In this document: one piece after another, positions 27,562-36,919 of the stretch
How the letters are laid out: every line of letters begins with the position of its first letter
Position numbering within the stretch: position 1 is the first letter of the stretch
The notes under the pieces: model-generated
What the model saw: only the letters and a program-made list of their open reading frames with translations
The model's database searches: none
What the model was told of the DNA's origin: nothing
Translations under genes and position numbers: made by a program
Assembly (NCBI RefSeq): GCF_013373795.3
Contig: NZ_CP088022.1
Location: 1,302,001 to 1,366,000, forward strand
Direction: 5' to 3'
Source: Bradyrhizobium quebecense
GTDB taxonomy: Bacteria; Pseudomonadota; Alphaproteobacteria; Rhizobiales; Xanthobacteraceae
DNA length: 64,000 nt

Positions 27562-27732
27562 ATGAAGGACATGCAGGCGCACTTAGAGAAGCTTCGTGTC
27601 GAGGCGGAAGAGTGCGAGCTAATCAGCAAGCTGGCGACCAATAAGACCAAGAAAGAACTGTTCGCTAAGTTGGCCGCACATCACCGGACGCTGGCCGATG
27701 AAGTCGAGCGGACCATGAAGGAAGCCCGATAG
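27562..27732 (+). CDS. small helical protein of unknown function
   Basis: 56 residues from the ATG at 27562, with GGGAGA 6-7 nt upstream. It is charged and should be almost wholly alpha-helical (HLEKLRVEAEECELISK, then KKELFAKLAAHHRTLADE); no membrane segment. The pattern of two short amphipathic helices with a mid-protein lysine-rich turn resembles the 54-aa proteins at 62276 and 62464, and all three lie downstream of FixK-like boxes. Function unknown. The similarity is weak by eye. Confidence 0.6.
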   Translation: MKDMQAHLEKLRVEAEECELISKLATNKTKKELFAKLAAHHRTLADEVERTMKEAR

Positions 27733-28536
27733 GAACTTTGCGTTCCCATGTGGAAGCCGGGATGGCGCTAATTGCAAGTCAGCTTGAACTACGAGGCCCG
27801 GCGAAGGCCGAACCTTTCTTCTTCACCCCAAAGAAACGGCCCCAGCGCCGGGGGAACGCTGAGGCCGTGTCCAAGTGCTGTCCGTTTTGAGCACCGGGAC
27901 CACGCGACAACGGAACGTCACCGGGGCTGTTCCTAACCGTAAAAAAGAAGCGGCCCCAGCGAGGGGGCGCAAGCCGGGACCGAGTTTGCAACGTCATCCG
28001 ACGCACCCGGCGGGGACGCCGGACGTAAAACAACCGCCAGCCGACACGCCTCGTTCCTGGGGCGCGCAGAGAAACGGCCCCAGCACCCTTGGAGGTAATG
28101 CTGGAGCCGTTCTTTATTCCCATTCTCACGCCGAGCCGCCGGTTGCCGATAATCGGCGGCCCATTCTGGGCTTGTAATTTGATCTTAATGAAATGCCCTG
28201 CCCAATCCCGAAAAGATCGAATCAGCTGCCTGTTCCAGAAATCACCTGTGTGAATCGAACGCAAATAAACTGCCACTTTTTCCCGGGTGTTTGACAAGTG
28301 TCCTGGTTCCCCGGAGCAAGTGTCCGAATTAGGACAGCACCGCTTGCGGGAGAGGCGAGGGGGGCTCGCGGACAATCTTCGCAGACATCATATGCGATTT
28401 GCCCTGCGGAGCCGGCGCAGCCTTTTGGGCGGCGTTGCCGTCAGTATTCCTAAACGCGTTCTTAACGCGCCGACCTCTATCATCGCGGGCGGACGGGCTG
28501 CGGCGTTTGCCGGGCACCTAGCTTTCACGACCGGGC
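27733..28536. other. 804-base gene-free region with repeated hairpins
   Basis: No supported gene; a 198-codon minus-strand frame is made of translated repeats. The left two thirds carry the hairpin repeats listed separately. Near the right end, CAAGTGTCC occurs twice in direct orientation (28295-28303, 28317-28325), 22 bases apart, the first overlapping TTGACA (28291-28296); this could be a promoter with an operator for the gene at 28537. Confidence 0.45.
27833..28112. repeat. tandem GGCCCCAGC hairpin repeats
   Basis: Three units start with GAAACGGCCCCAGC or GAAGCGGCCCCAGC (about 27833, 27947 and 28071). Each is followed after 10-15 bases by its approximate inverted complement (GCTGAGGCCG, CCGGGACCG, GCTGGAGCCGTT). 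The third forms the best stem, AACGGC-CCCAGCA with TGCTGG-AGCCGTT. A related perfect 12-bp stem with the same GGCCCCAGC core occurs at 61169-61219. Confidence 0.6.
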
Positions 28537-29931
28537 ATGAGCCAGAAATCGACCGAGCGGCTGAGGGATTATCTCGCGCAGCTTCCGCCGCAATCGCAGG
28601 CGCTGCTGATGCGGGAGCTGGAGCGCGCCGTCGAACGCGGCGATGATGTCGCCGTCGCCAACCTGGTCCTGGAGCAGCTGCGCAAGATCGTGCGCGGGGC
28701 CGAGCAGGACGAGCAGATCCAGCCGCGCAGCGACGATCCGGCGCGGCTCCTGTTCCGGCCACTCGAGCCGTTCCTCGCCGAGACCAATTTCCCGACCCGA
28801 CCGGGTCAGCTCCGGCGTGCCTCGCTGCTGCCGATCTGGCAGTGGCTCGCCCGCGAGGGCGCGCCCGAGGCCGCCCGCGAATTCGAGACGGCGCTGGCGG
28901 CTGCCTCGGAGAGCGGTCCGATGGAGATCGCCGCGCGCAAGTTCCAGCTGGCGGCAGCGGAAGCCATCCTCAAGATCGCGGGGCCGACCCAGGACGACCG
29001 TCAGCGCGCGCTGTCACGCGTCGGCCCGCCGAGCGTTGTCGAGGACCTGCTGCCGATCGGCCTCGTGTTGCAGGCCCGCGAGGCGCTGGAAACCCTGGGC
29101 AGCCGGCTGCCGAGCCAGATCAGGGTGTTTTCCGATTCCCAGATCGCCTCGGCGATGGAGGCGCTGAAGCTGCCGTCGCTGCAGACGCCGCAACTGCTGC
29201 CGTTCGCATTGTCATTGATCGCGCAGCGGCTCGCCGCGCCATGGCAGATCATCCGCCTCGCGATCAAGATGGCGGCCTCCGACGACGAGCTGCGGGTCGC
29301 GGCAACGCCGTACGGCATCGCCGTCACCATCGCGTTGCATGACTTGTCGTTCGTCGCAGCCTGTCTGCGCACCGACATCAAGCGCGGGCATTTCGATTAT
29401 GTCGGAGAGCAGCTCAAGACCCTGCATGACGGCGTCCGCGGCCTGCGCACCGAGCTCGACCTGCGCAACGATTCCACCTGGGGGCGCCAGCTCACGTCGG
29501 TGCGTGCCGATACCTCCAACGCGCTGCAATCGGAGATCGACAGCGTGCCGGGCCGGGTCCGCCGCATCCTGCGCCAGCGCGCCGACAAGGACATCACGGC
29601 CGGCGCCAAGATCGATCAGTCCGAGGTCGAGGACGCCGCGGCCCTGATCGATTTCGTCGCGGTGTGCCGCACCTACGCCAGCGAGCTCGCCATCAACGAG
29701 GTGACACTGCGGACCTTCTCGGACCTGCAACATTATGTCGAGCAGTCGACCGAAGGGCTGGTGCAGTCGCTGCGCGGCGGCGACGCCCGGGTCCGGTCCT
29801 TCCGCCAGCAGCAGGTCAAGGCCGCGATCCGCTTCTGCGAAGTGCTGTTCGGCCACGACTACGCCTCGCTGATGAACCGGGCGGCGGAGAACGCGGTGAC
29901 CGGCGAGCGGAAGTCGACGCGGGCGGGGTAG
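28537..29931 (+). CDS. conserved-looking cytoplasmic protein of unknown function
   Basis: 464 residues, not recognised. No signal peptide, membrane helix or nucleotide-binding motif is visible. It is rich in alanine, arginine and leucine and should be almost wholly helical; coding quality is strong (high GC at third positions throughout, no long competing frame). A central stretch (about 200-260) reads LLPFALSLIAQRLAAPWQIIRLAIKMAASDDELRVAATPYG. The N-terminus MSQKSTERLRDYLAQLPPQS may be an interaction helix. The ATG at 28537 lacks a good ribosome site. It is a single gene with no informative neighbours. Confidence 0.8.
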   Translation: MSQKSTERLRDYLAQLPPQSQALLMRELERAVERGDDVAVANLVLEQLRKIVRGAEQDEQIQPRSDDPARLLFRPLEPFLAETNFPTRPGQLRRASLLPIWQWLAREGAPEAAREFETALAAASESGPMEIAARKFQLAAAEAILKIAGPTQDDRQRALSRVGPPSVVEDLLPIGLVLQAREALETLGSRLPSQIRVFSDSQIASAMEALKLPSLQTPQLLPFALSLIAQRLAAPWQIIRLAIKMAASDDELRVAATPYGIAVTIALHDLSFVAACLRTDIKRGHFDYVGEQLKTLHDGVRGLRTELDLRNDSTWGRQLTSVRADTSNALQSEIDSVPGRVRRILRQRADKDITAGAKIDQSEVEDAAALIDFVAVCRTYASELAINEVTLRTFSDLQHYVEQSTEGLVQSLRGGDARVRSFRQQQVKAAIRFCEVLFGHDYASLMNRAAENAVTGERKSTRAG

Positions 29932-29995
29932 TGGTACCGCGGACAACTACGGGCGAAAAAGAGCCAGGAATTGCGGTGACATTGTCAGCGCGATT

Positions 29996-30436
29996 CTAAG
30001 ATTTCGAGTCGTCAAATGTGCTTTCCAGCAAGTGCTCGAACAGGCGGTGATCTTGTTCAAATCCATCCACCAACTCCAAAAAATTTGAAAGTGCTTCTGA
30101 AGCACCTCCTCCCCATCTTGGCTCTTCCAAGAGCCTCATAAGCGCTTCGGTAGCTCGAATAACCGAAAGGGCGTCATTGAGATGAGAATCGGAACGCCTA
30201 GCTTCCTTCAAGAAGTTGGAAATTTGCCTGACTTCGTCATGGAGGCCTCCAATTGCCGTTGATCCAGCAATATACGCTTGAGCAACTTTAACCGCTTGTG
30301 CGGCTACTTCAGGCAACGGACGTTTCAATTGCGTCAAGTAGCACGTCATGACATCGCAAGCACGCATCACTGCGGCTCGGTTGCTGGCGCGGTCCTCAAA
30401 CTGGTCAACAATTGTGAGTCTCTCGTAAACTGTCAT
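29996..30436 (-). CDS. small protein of unknown function, low GC
   Basis: 146 residues, not recognised. It should be largely helical (VRACDVMTCYLTQLKRPLPEV, then LNDALSVIRATEALMRLLEE) without export or membrane signals. Base composition is clearly lower in GC than the flanks, with many A/T third positions, which suggests recent acquisition. No Shine-Dalgarno precedes ATG 30436; a start at a later Met near residue 24 is possible. It is convergent with the 464-aa gene and isolated, so nothing around it hints at function. Confidence 0.6.
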   Translation of the reverse strand: MTVYERLTIVDQFEDRASNRAAVMRACDVMTCYLTQLKRPLPEVAAQAVKVAQAYIAGSTAIGGLHDEVRQISNFLKEARRSDSHLNDALSVIRATEALMRLLEEPRWGGGASEALSNFLELVDGFEQDHRLFEHLLESTFDDSKS

Positions 30437-30762
30437 GCGACCGCGCCAGTGTCGGAAGAGAAAGCTTGCACAATTTCGGAATAATGGAAGTGTGGCGCTG
30501 ATTTGCCCGACGTGTCAAGTCGGCATTCGAGCGCCGGCGGCCGCCCGCCGGCACCTTTGCATGGGGTTGTTTTCGATATTTTGGTAATGCGCGCCTTCGC
30601 CCCGAACACGCCGTTGCAATACCGCCGGAACGGCGCCCGAAGTCGCCCGATTCCGACCTTCGGTCGATCCAGTAATTGTCAATTGCCGCGCTTGGCGCCG
30701 GTAGTGTAAAGCGCTTCCAAGGCGGCTTGCCGGAAGCCGCCGTTCCATCCGGGAACCGCTTG
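30437..30762. other. gene-free stretch before ccmI
   Basis: No supported ORF. The section around 30560-30600 (a G/T-rich run ending in a T-rich block) reads like the edge of a dispersed repeat, but there is no second copy in this window to prove it. The ccmI promoter should lie in its right half. Confidence 0.3.
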
Positions 30763-31869
30763 ATGACGCTGTGGTTTGTGTTCGCGCTGATGACGGTCGC
30801 GGCGATCTTTGCCGTGCTGTGGCCGCTCAGCCGCCGCGGACGGGCGGATACCGGCGGCAGTGAGGTCGTGGTCTACCGGGACCAGCTCGCCGAAATCGAC
30901 CGCGACATGGCCGCCGGGATCATCGGCGCTGCCGAGGCCGATGCAGCGCGGATCGAGATCAGCCGCCGGCTGCTCGCCGCCGCCGACCAGAGCGAACACG
31001 AAGCCCCGGTGCCAGGCAGTCTCAGTCTGCGGCGCACAGCTGCGATCGTGGCCCTGGTCGGGTTGCCGGTCATCGCTTCGGGCTTCTATCTCGCGCTCGG
31101 CTCGCCGCGCCTCGGCGACTTTCCACTCGCCGAGCGCAGCCGGGTGGCCGATGCCAACCAGCCGCTCACCAATCTGGTCGCGCAGGTCGAGGCCCATCTG
31201 GAGAAGAACCCGACCGACGGCCGCGGCTGGACCGTGCTGGCGCCGGTGCTGTCGCGCCTTGGGCGCTACGATGACGCGGTGCGTGCCTATCGCAATGCCA
31301 TCACCTATGCTGGCGACAGCGCCGATCGCCGCGCCGATCTCGGCGAGGCGCTGATGGGGGCCGCCGGCGGCGTCGTCACCGCGGACGCCAAGGCGGAGTT
31401 CGAGCGCTCGGTCGCGCTGAATGGCGACGATGCCAAGGCCAACTATTTCCTCGGCCTCGCCGCCGAGCAGGACGGCCGCAAGGCCGACGCCGCCGCGATC
31501 TGGCAGAAGATGATGGCGAAGGCGCCGTCCGACGCGCCATGGCGGCCGCTGGTGCAGGCCGCGCTGGTTCGCGTCGGTGGCGTCAGCGCACCCGCGCTGC
31601 CTGACGGCGCGGTGGCGGCGGCCAAGGACATGAGCGAGGCCGATCGCGGCACCATGATCCAGAGTATGGTCGATCGGCTGGCGACGCGGCTGAAGACCAA
31701 CGGCGACGATGTCGAGGGCTGGCTGCGGCTGGTTCGCGCCTATCTCGTGATGGGACAGCGCGACAAGGCGTTGAGCGCGCTCGCGGATGCCCGTCAGGCG
31801 GTGGCCAATGATGCGGATCGGTTGCGCCAGCTCAATGAGGGGCTGAAGAGTCTCGGATTGGATGGATAA
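30763..31869 (+). CDS. ccmI: cytochrome c maturation protein CcmI (CycH)
   Basis: 368 residues. Two membrane helices at about 3-20 and 92-112 bracket a cytoplasmic loop with a leucine-zipper-like pattern (RDQLAEIDRDMAAGII), then periplasmic TPR repeats (GWTVLAPVLSRLGRYDDAVRAYRNAI, KANYFLGLAAEQDGRKADAAAIWQKM). CcmI is the apocytochrome c chaperone that passes substrates to the CcmF/H haem lyase. I start it at ATG 30763, where the first helix MTLWFVFALMTVAAIFAVLW begins, not at an upstream in-frame ATG (30676). First gene of the ccmIEFH operon. Confidence 0.93.
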   Translation: MTLWFVFALMTVAAIFAVLWPLSRRGRADTGGSEVVVYRDQLAEIDRDMAAGIIGAAEADAARIEISRRLLAAADQSEHEAPVPGSLSLRRTAAIVALVGLPVIASGFYLALGSPRLGDFPLAERSRVADANQPLTNLVAQVEAHLEKNPTDGRGWTVLAPVLSRLGRYDDAVRAYRNAITYAGDSADRRADLGEALMGAAGGVVTADAKAEFERSVALNGDDAKANYFLGLAAEQDGRKADAAAIWQKMMAKAPSDAPWRPLVQAALVRVGGVSAPALPDGAVAAAKDMSEADRGTMIQSMVDRLATRLKTNGDDVEGWLRLVRAYLVMGQRDKALSALADARQAVANDADRLRQLNEGLKSLGLDG

Positions 31870-31870
31870 C

Positions 31871-31915
31871 GCATGATGCCGAAACATGTGCGGCGGTTTT
31901 CGGCGAATGTCATGC
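31871..31915. repeat. degenerate palindromic element in the ccmI-ccmE gap
   Basis: GCATGATGCCGAAA at 31871-31884 and TTTTCGGC...TCATGC up to 31915 form an imperfect hairpin starting one base after the ccmI stop. The outer GCATGAT/TCATGC arms match the elements at 24263 and 25820. It lies in the only sizeable gap of the ccm operon. Confidence 0.5.
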
Positions 31916-31928
31916 GCAAGGATGAACC

Positions 31929-32426
31929 ATGACCAGGAAGCAACGGCGTTTGACACTGATCGGCTGCGCGCTCGTCGTGCTCGCGGTCGCCGCGGGCCTG
32001 GTGCTGAACGCGCTGCGCGATTCCATCGTGTTCTTCTCGACGCCATCCATGGTCGCCGAGAAGCATCTCGGGCCGGGCAAGCGGTTCCGCCTCGGCGGCC
32101 TGGTTGAGCAGGGCTCGCTCAAGCGCGGCGACAATCTCGCGGTGACCTTCACCGTCGGTGACGGCGGCGCGACGCTGCCGGTCGCCTACAAGGGCATCCT
32201 GCCGGACCTGTTCCGCGAGGGGCAGGGCGTGGTGGCCGAAGGCGCGCTCGATGCTGACGGCGTGTTCCGCGCCGACACCGTGCTCGCCAAGCATGACGAG
32301 ACCTACATGCCGAAGGATGTCGCCGATGCCCTGAAGAAGCAGGGCCACTGGAAGGACGACTACGGCGCCAAACCAAACAGCATGCCGAGCGCCTCCGCGG
32401 CGCCGACCCAGGGAGCGATGCGGTGA
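31929..32426 (+). CDS. ccmE: haem chaperone CcmE (CycJ)
   Basis: 165 residues. A single N-terminal membrane anchor (about 9-28) is followed by the OB-fold: [50 protein letters not shown]. The haem is held covalently by His122 with Tyr126 nearby in KHDETYMP. It carries haem in the periplasm to CcmF. The C-terminal tail is flexible, as usual. AAGGA lies 7 nt before the ATG. Its stop overlaps the ccmF start (GTGA at 32423). Confidence 0.96.
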   Translation: MTRKQRRLTLIGCALVVLAVAAGLVLNALRDSIVFFSTPSMVAEKHLGPGKRFRLGGLVEQGSLKRGDNLAVTFTVGDGGATLPVAYKGILPDLFREGQGVVAEGALDADGVFRADTVLAKHDETYMPKDVADALKKQGHWKDDYGAKPNSMPSASAAPTQGAMR

Positions 32427-34408
32427 TCGCCGAAAGCGGACATTATGCCCTGGTGCTCGCGCTCGCGCTGGCGCTGATCCAGTCGATCGTGCCGATCGTG
32501 GGCGCGCGCTGGCGCGATGCGGCGCTGATGAACGTCGCGCGCTCGACCGCGCTCGCTCAATTGCTGTTCGTCGCGGCGTCGTTCGCGGCGCTGGTGACGC
32601 TGCACGTCACCTCGGATTTCTCGGTCGCAAATGTCTACGAGAATTCGCACTCGCTGAAGCCGCTGCTCTACAAGATCACCGGCGTGTGGGGCAACCATGA
32701 AGGCTCGATGCTGCTCTGGGTGTCGATCCTGGCGCTGTTCGGCGGCCTCGTCGCGGCCTTCGGCAACAACCTGCCGCTGTCGCTGCGCGCGCATGTGCTG
32801 GCGGTGCAGGCCTGGGTCGCCAGCGCCTTCTACCTGTTCATCCTGATCACCTCGAACCCGTTCCTGCGCATCGCCAATCCGCCGATCGAGGGACGCGACC
32901 TCAATCCGGTGCTGCAGGATATCGGCCTCGCGGTGCATCCGCCGATGCTCTATCTCGGCTATGTCGGCTTCTCGATCTCGTTCTCGTTCGCGGTGGCGGC
33001 GCTGCTGGAAGGGCGGATCGACGCCGCCTGGGCCCGCTGGGTGCGGCCATGGACGCTGATGGCGTGGATCTTCCTGACGCTCGGCATCGCGATGGGCTCC
33101 TACTGGGCCTATTACGAGCTCGGCTGGGGCGGCTGGTGGTTCTGGGATCCGGTCGAGAACGCCTCGCTGATGCCCTGGCTTGCCGGCACCGCGCTGTTGC
33201 ATTCGGCGCTGGTGATGGAGAAGCGCAACGCGCTGAAGGTCTGGACCGTCCTGCTGTCGATCCTGACGTTTTCGCTGTCGTTGCTCGGCACCTTCCTGGT
33301 GCGCTCCGGCGTGCTCACATCGGTCCACGCTTTCGCCACCGATCCGACCCGCGGCGTGTTCATCCTGCTGATCCTGTTCGTCTTCATCGGCGGCAGCCTG
33401 TCGCTCTATGCCTGGCGCGCGCCGGCGCTGAAGCAGGGCGGGCTGTTCGCGCCGATTTCGCGCGAAGGCGCGCTGGTGCTCAACAATCTGCTGCTCACCA
33501 CCGCCTGCGCGACGGTGTTCATCGGCACGCTGTATCCGCTGGCGCTCGAGGTCCTGACCGGCGAGAAGATCTCGGTCGGCGCGCCGTTCTTCAATTTCAC
33601 CTTCGCGCCGCTGTTCGTGCCGCTGCTGCTCGCGGTGCCGTTCGGGCCGCTGCTGGCCTGGAAGCGCGGCGACCTGCTCGGCGCGGCGCAACGGCTGATG
33701 GTCGCCGGCATCGCAGCGCTGATTGCGATCGCGCTGGTGTTTGCGTGGACCTATGGCGGCGCGACGCTGGCACCGCTCGCGATCGGGCTTGCGGCCTTCG
33801 TGATCATGGGCGCGCTGTGCGATCTCGCCGAACGCATCGCGCTGTTCCGGATTCCGCTGTCGCTCTCGCTGCGCCGTGCACGCGGCTTGCCGCGCGCGAC
33901 CTGGGGCACGGTCTTCGCGCATGCCGGCCTCGGCGTCGCGCTGATCGGGATCGTCTGCGAGACCACCTGGAACAGCGAATATATCGGCTCCATGAAGCCG
34001 GACGACGTCGCGCGCGTCGCCGGCTACGAGCTGCGGCTCGACGGCCTGAACCCACGGCAGGGGCCGAACTTCCGCGAGATGGTCGCGCAATTCACCGTAA
34101 CGCGGGACGGCGAGAAGGTCAGCGTGATGACGCCGTCGAAGCGCAATTTCACCACCCGCGGCGCCTCGACGACCGAGGCCGCGCTGCTGACGCGCGGCGC
34201 GAGCCAGCTCTATATCTCGCTCGGCGACACCTCGGCCGACGGCGCGATCGCGGTGCGAATCTATCACAAGCCGCTGGTGCTAATGATCTGGTGGGGCCCG
34301 GTGCTGATGGCCTTCGGCGGCATGCTGTCGCTGTCCGACCGCCGCTTGCGGGTCGGCGCGCCGAAACCGGCGGCGAAAGCGGCGCGCGCATTGCAGGCGG
34401 CCGAGTGA
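32423..34408 (+). CDS. ccmF: cytochrome c haem lyase subunit CcmF (CycK)
   Basis: 661 residues with about 14-15 membrane helices. The tryptophan-rich haem-handling motif [19 protein letters not shown] lies near residue 233, [12 protein letters not shown] near 90 and the family's conserved histidines are in [11 protein letters not shown] and in later loops. With CcmH it attaches haem from CcmE to CxxCH motifs of apocytochromes. GTG at 32423 overlaps the ccmE stop by 4 bases and the 3' end overlaps ccmH by 1 base, so translation is coupled along the operon. Confidence 0.97.
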   Translation: MIAESGHYALVLALALALIQSIVPIVGARWRDAALMNVARSTALAQLLFVAASFAALVTLHVTSDFSVANVYENSHSLKPLLYKITGVWGNHEGSMLLWVSILALFGGLVAAFGNNLPLSLRAHVLAVQAWVASAFYLFILITSNPFLRIANPPIEGRDLNPVLQDIGLAVHPPMLYLGYVGFSISFSFAVAALLEGRIDAAWARWVRPWTLMAWIFLTLGIAMGSYWAYYELGWGGWWFWDPVENASLMPWLAGTALLHSALVMEKRNALKVWTVLLSILTFSLSLLGTFLVRSGVLTSVHAFATDPTRGVFILLILFVFIGGSLSLYAWRAPALKQGGLFAPISREGALVLNNLLLTTACATVFIGTLYPLALEVLTGEKISVGAPFFNFTFAPLFVPLLLAVPFGPLLAWKRGDLLGAAQRLMVAGIAALIAIALVFAWTYGGATLAPLAIGLAAFVIMGALCDLAERIALFRIPLSLSLRRARGLPRATWGTVFAHAGLGVALIGIVCETTWNSEYIGSMKPDDVARVAGYELRLDGLNPRQGPNFREMVAQFTVTRDGEKVSVMTPSKRNFTTRGASTTEAALLTRGASQLYISLGDTSADGAIAVRIYHKPLVLMIWWGPVLMAFGGMLSLSDRRLRVGAPKPAAKAARALQAAE

Positions 34409-34914
34409 TGCGGTCGCGCGCCCTTGCAGCCGCCGCGCTTGTGGCGACCCTGGTGCTCGGTGCGATGCCCGCCCAGGCCGTGCTGCCGGACGAGATCATG
34501 GCGGACCCGGCGAAGGAGGCGAGGGCGCGCGAGCTCTCCAAGGAACTGCGCTGCATGGTCTGCCAGAACCAGTCGATCGACGATTCCGAGGCGCCGCTGG
34601 CGCGCGACCTCCGCCTGCTGGTGCGTGAACGGATCTCGGCCGGCGACAGCGACCGCCAGGTGATCGATTTCCTGGTGGCCCGCTACGGCGAATTCGTGCT
34701 GCTGAAGCCGCGCCTCAACGAGCACACGCTGGTGCTGTGGCTGACCCCGCCGCTGGCGCTTTTGCTGGGCGGTTTTGCGCTCTGGCGGCTCGGCCGGCGC
34801 AAGGCAAATCCGGCCGCCGGCGGGGGCGATTCCAGCCCCGGATTGACGTCCGACGAGCAGGCGCGCCTTGAGCGGCTGCTGGCGGCCGAATCCGCGCCGG
34901 ACAAGCCGCTTTAG
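34408..34914 (+). CDS. ccmH: cytochrome c maturation thiol protein CcmH (CycL)
   Basis: 168 residues. A signal peptide (to about residue 25) is followed by the redox motif [19 protein letters not shown] with Cys49 and Cys52, which reduces the apocytochrome CxxCH, then a C-terminal membrane helix ([19 protein letters not shown]) and a short charged cytoplasmic tail. ATG 34408 overlaps the ccmF stop (TGATG). No ccmG, ccmA, B or C gene is in the window; in Bradyrhizobium these are known to lie elsewhere. Confidence 0.95.
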   Translation: MRSRALAAAALVATLVLGAMPAQAVLPDEIMADPAKEARARELSKELRCMVCQNQSIDDSEAPLARDLRLLVRERISAGDSDRQVIDFLVARYGEFVLLKPRLNEHTLVLWLTPPLALLLGGFALWRLGRRKANPAAGGGDSSPGLTSDEQARLERLLAAESAPDKPL

Positions 34915-35085
34915 TTCCTTTCTAAGCCCTTAATTTGCATGCGCTATTCTGCCGCAGCGCCGCCCGGCTCAATTACCAAAGTTTAATTCCGCAGCCAGCG
35001 CGCCGTAAGGCTGATGACCCCATGTTCAGACGCATCAGGTGCTCGCCCCAGCACCGACTGATTCTGGCCCTGGAGATATCAAGAC

Positions 35086-36675
35086 ATGACCGACCGTCCC
35101 GACCTCTCGACCCTTCCGTCCTACAAGGCGCCCAAGCGCTCGCTGTTCTCTGCCCGCAAACTCGCGCTGATGGCGTCGGTCGTGGCCGGCCTCGGTGCCG
35201 CCACCTACGGCTTCAGCCCCACCCACAACCCGGCCGACCTGTTCACGACGCCTGCGCATGCGCAGGTCAATAACGAGGTCAAGAAGGTTCAGCAGCCGGT
35301 CGGGTTTGCCGACATCGTCGAGCGCGTGAAGCCGTCGGTGATCTCGGTCAAGGTCAACATTCGCGAGAAGGTCGCGAAGGACGACAGCAACAATAATGAC
35401 GATTCGCCGTTCCAGCCGGGTTCGCCGATGGAGCGCTTCTTCCGCCGCTTTGGCGGTCCGGATGGCTTGCCCCCGGGTCTGCGCGGTGGACCGCGTGGCG
35501 GTGGCGTGGTGACGGGCCAGGGCTCCGGCTTCTTCATCTCGGCTGACGGCTTCGCCGTGACCAACAATCACGTCGTCGACGGCGCCGACAAGGTCGAGGT
35601 CACGACCGATGACGGCAAGACCTTCTCCGCCAAGGTGATCGGCACCGATCCGCGCACCGATCTCGCGCTGATCAAGGTCGAGGGCGGCTCCAACTTCCAG
35701 TTTGCCAAGCTCTCCGACACCAAGCCGCGCATCGGCGACTGGGTACTGGCGGTCGGCAATCCCTTCGGTCTCGGCGGCACCGTGACCGCGGGCATCGTCT
35801 CGGCCTCCGGCCGCGACATCGGCAACGGTCCGTACGACGATTTCATCCAGATCGATGCGCCCGTGAACAAGGGCAATTCGGGCGGCCCGGCGTTCGACGT
35901 GTCCGGTGAGGTGATGGGCGTCAACACCGCGATCTACTCGCCGTCCGGCGGCAGCGTCGGCATCGCGTTCTCGATCCCGGCCCAGACCGTCAAGAGCGTC
36001 GTTGCCCAGCTGAAGGACAAGGGTTCGGTCAGCCGCGGCTGGATCGGCGTCCAGATCCAGCCGGTGACCTCCGACATCGCCGACAGCCTCGGCATGAAGA
36101 AGGCCGAAGGCGCGCTGGTTGCCGAACCGCAGGCTAACGGCCCCGCGGCCAAGGCCGGCATCGAGTCCGGTGACGTCATCACCGCCGTCAATGGCGAGCC
36201 GGTGAAGGATGCGCGCGAACTCGCCCGCACCATCGGTGGCCTCGCGCCCGGCAATGCCGTGAAGCTGAACGTGCTGCACAAGGGTCAGGACAAGACCGTC
36301 AACCTCACGCTCGGCCAGTTGCCGAACAGCCTGGAAGCCAAGGCTGACACCGACAACAACGGCGACAAGGGCAACGCGTCCCGTGGCACCGACGTGCCGA
36401 AACTGGGCCTCACTGTGGCACCCGCCAACAGCGTGGCCGGCGCCGGCAAGGAAGGCGTGGTCGTGACCGAAGTCGATCCCAAGAGTGCTGCCGCTGAGCG
36501 GGGCTTCAAGGAAGGCGACGTGATCCTCGAGGTCGCCGGCAAGACCGTCGGCACCGCCGGTGAGGTGCGTGATGCAATCACGGCGGCGCGCAATGACAGC
36601 AAGAACAGCGTTCTCATGCGCGTGAAGAGCGGCGGTTCGTCGCGCTTTGTGGCAGTGCCGCTGGCCAAGGGATAA
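35086..36675 (+). CDS. degP: periplasmic Do-family serine protease (DegP/HtrA)
   Basis: 529 residues. An N-terminal basic stretch and hydrophobic segment (about 24-42) with cleavage near AHAQ-V sends it to the periplasm. The trypsin-like triad is His162 (TNNHVVDG), Asp192 (PRTDLALIKVE) and Ser265 (GNSGGPAF). Two PDZ domains follow (about 305-400, starting GWIGVQIQPV, and about 425-525, LGLTVAPANS). It degrades and refolds damaged envelope proteins. Placed between ccmH and the second two-component pair, as in other rhizobia. A strong terminator follows at 36807, so the regulator downstream is separately read. Confidence 0.95.
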   Translation: MTDRPDLSTLPSYKAPKRSLFSARKLALMASVVAGLGAATYGFSPTHNPADLFTTPAHAQVNNEVKKVQQPVGFADIVERVKPSVISVKVNIREKVAKDDSNNNDDSPFQPGSPMERFFRRFGGPDGLPPGLRGGPRGGGVVTGQGSGFFISADGFAVTNNHVVDGADKVEVTTDDGKTFSAKVIGTDPRTDLALIKVEGGSNFQFAKLSDTKPRIGDWVLAVGNPFGLGGTVTAGIVSASGRDIGNGPYDDFIQIDAPVNKGNSGGPAFDVSGEVMGVNTAIYSPSGGSVGIAFSIPAQTVKSVVAQLKDKGSVSRGWIGVQIQPVTSDIADSLGMKKAEGALVAEPQANGPAAKAGIESGDVITAVNGEPVKDARELARTIGGLAPGNAVKLNVLHKGQDKTVNLTLGQLPNSLEAKADTDNNGDKGNASRGTDVPKLGLTVAPANSVAGAGKEGVVVTEVDPKSAAAERGFKEGDVILEVAGKTVGTAGEVRDAITAARNDSKNSVLMRVKSGGSSRFVAVPLAKG

Positions 36676-36806
36676 CTATCTATGAGTTGGAACGCGTCGC
36701 CGGCATTCGTCGCCCCCGCCGACGGCGCGTTCCGGGGGGCGGGCCCCTTGCTCGCTCCCTATGTTGCCTTTCGATGGAATATGCCCCCCTCTGTCGGAAG
36801 GTCTCA

Positions 36807-36844
36807 GGGCGGTGAGGTCCCCCAGCTTCACCGCCCACTTTTTT
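36807..36844 (+). terminator. rho-independent terminator after the Do protease gene
   Basis: GGGCGGTGA (36807-36815) pairs perfectly with TCACCGCCC (36828-36836), followed by AC and six T (36839-36844). A second, longer-range inverted repeat GGAACGCG/CGCGTTCC (36699-36706, 36726-36733) lies between it and the stop. Confidence 0.88.
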
Positions 36845-36919
36845 CAAACAATCCGGAATATTCGCGGTCGTCTTGCATGTGCAGGCCGGCCGCGCCATGC
36901 TGACAGAGGGCCCATTCCC

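Noticed and set aside
27833..28112. CRISPR-like array
   Set aside because: Only three irregular units with variable arms and long unequal spacers, and no cas genes; they are hairpins, not direct repeats.
27779..28375. 198-codon minus-strand frame in the gene-free region
   Set aside because: It translates the hairpin repeats (recurring RWGRFF strings), has no ribosome site and no protein-like composition.
32360..34267. 635-codon minus-strand frame inside ccmF
   Set aside because: Arg/Gln/Glu-rich shadow; ccmF is unmistakable on the plus strand.
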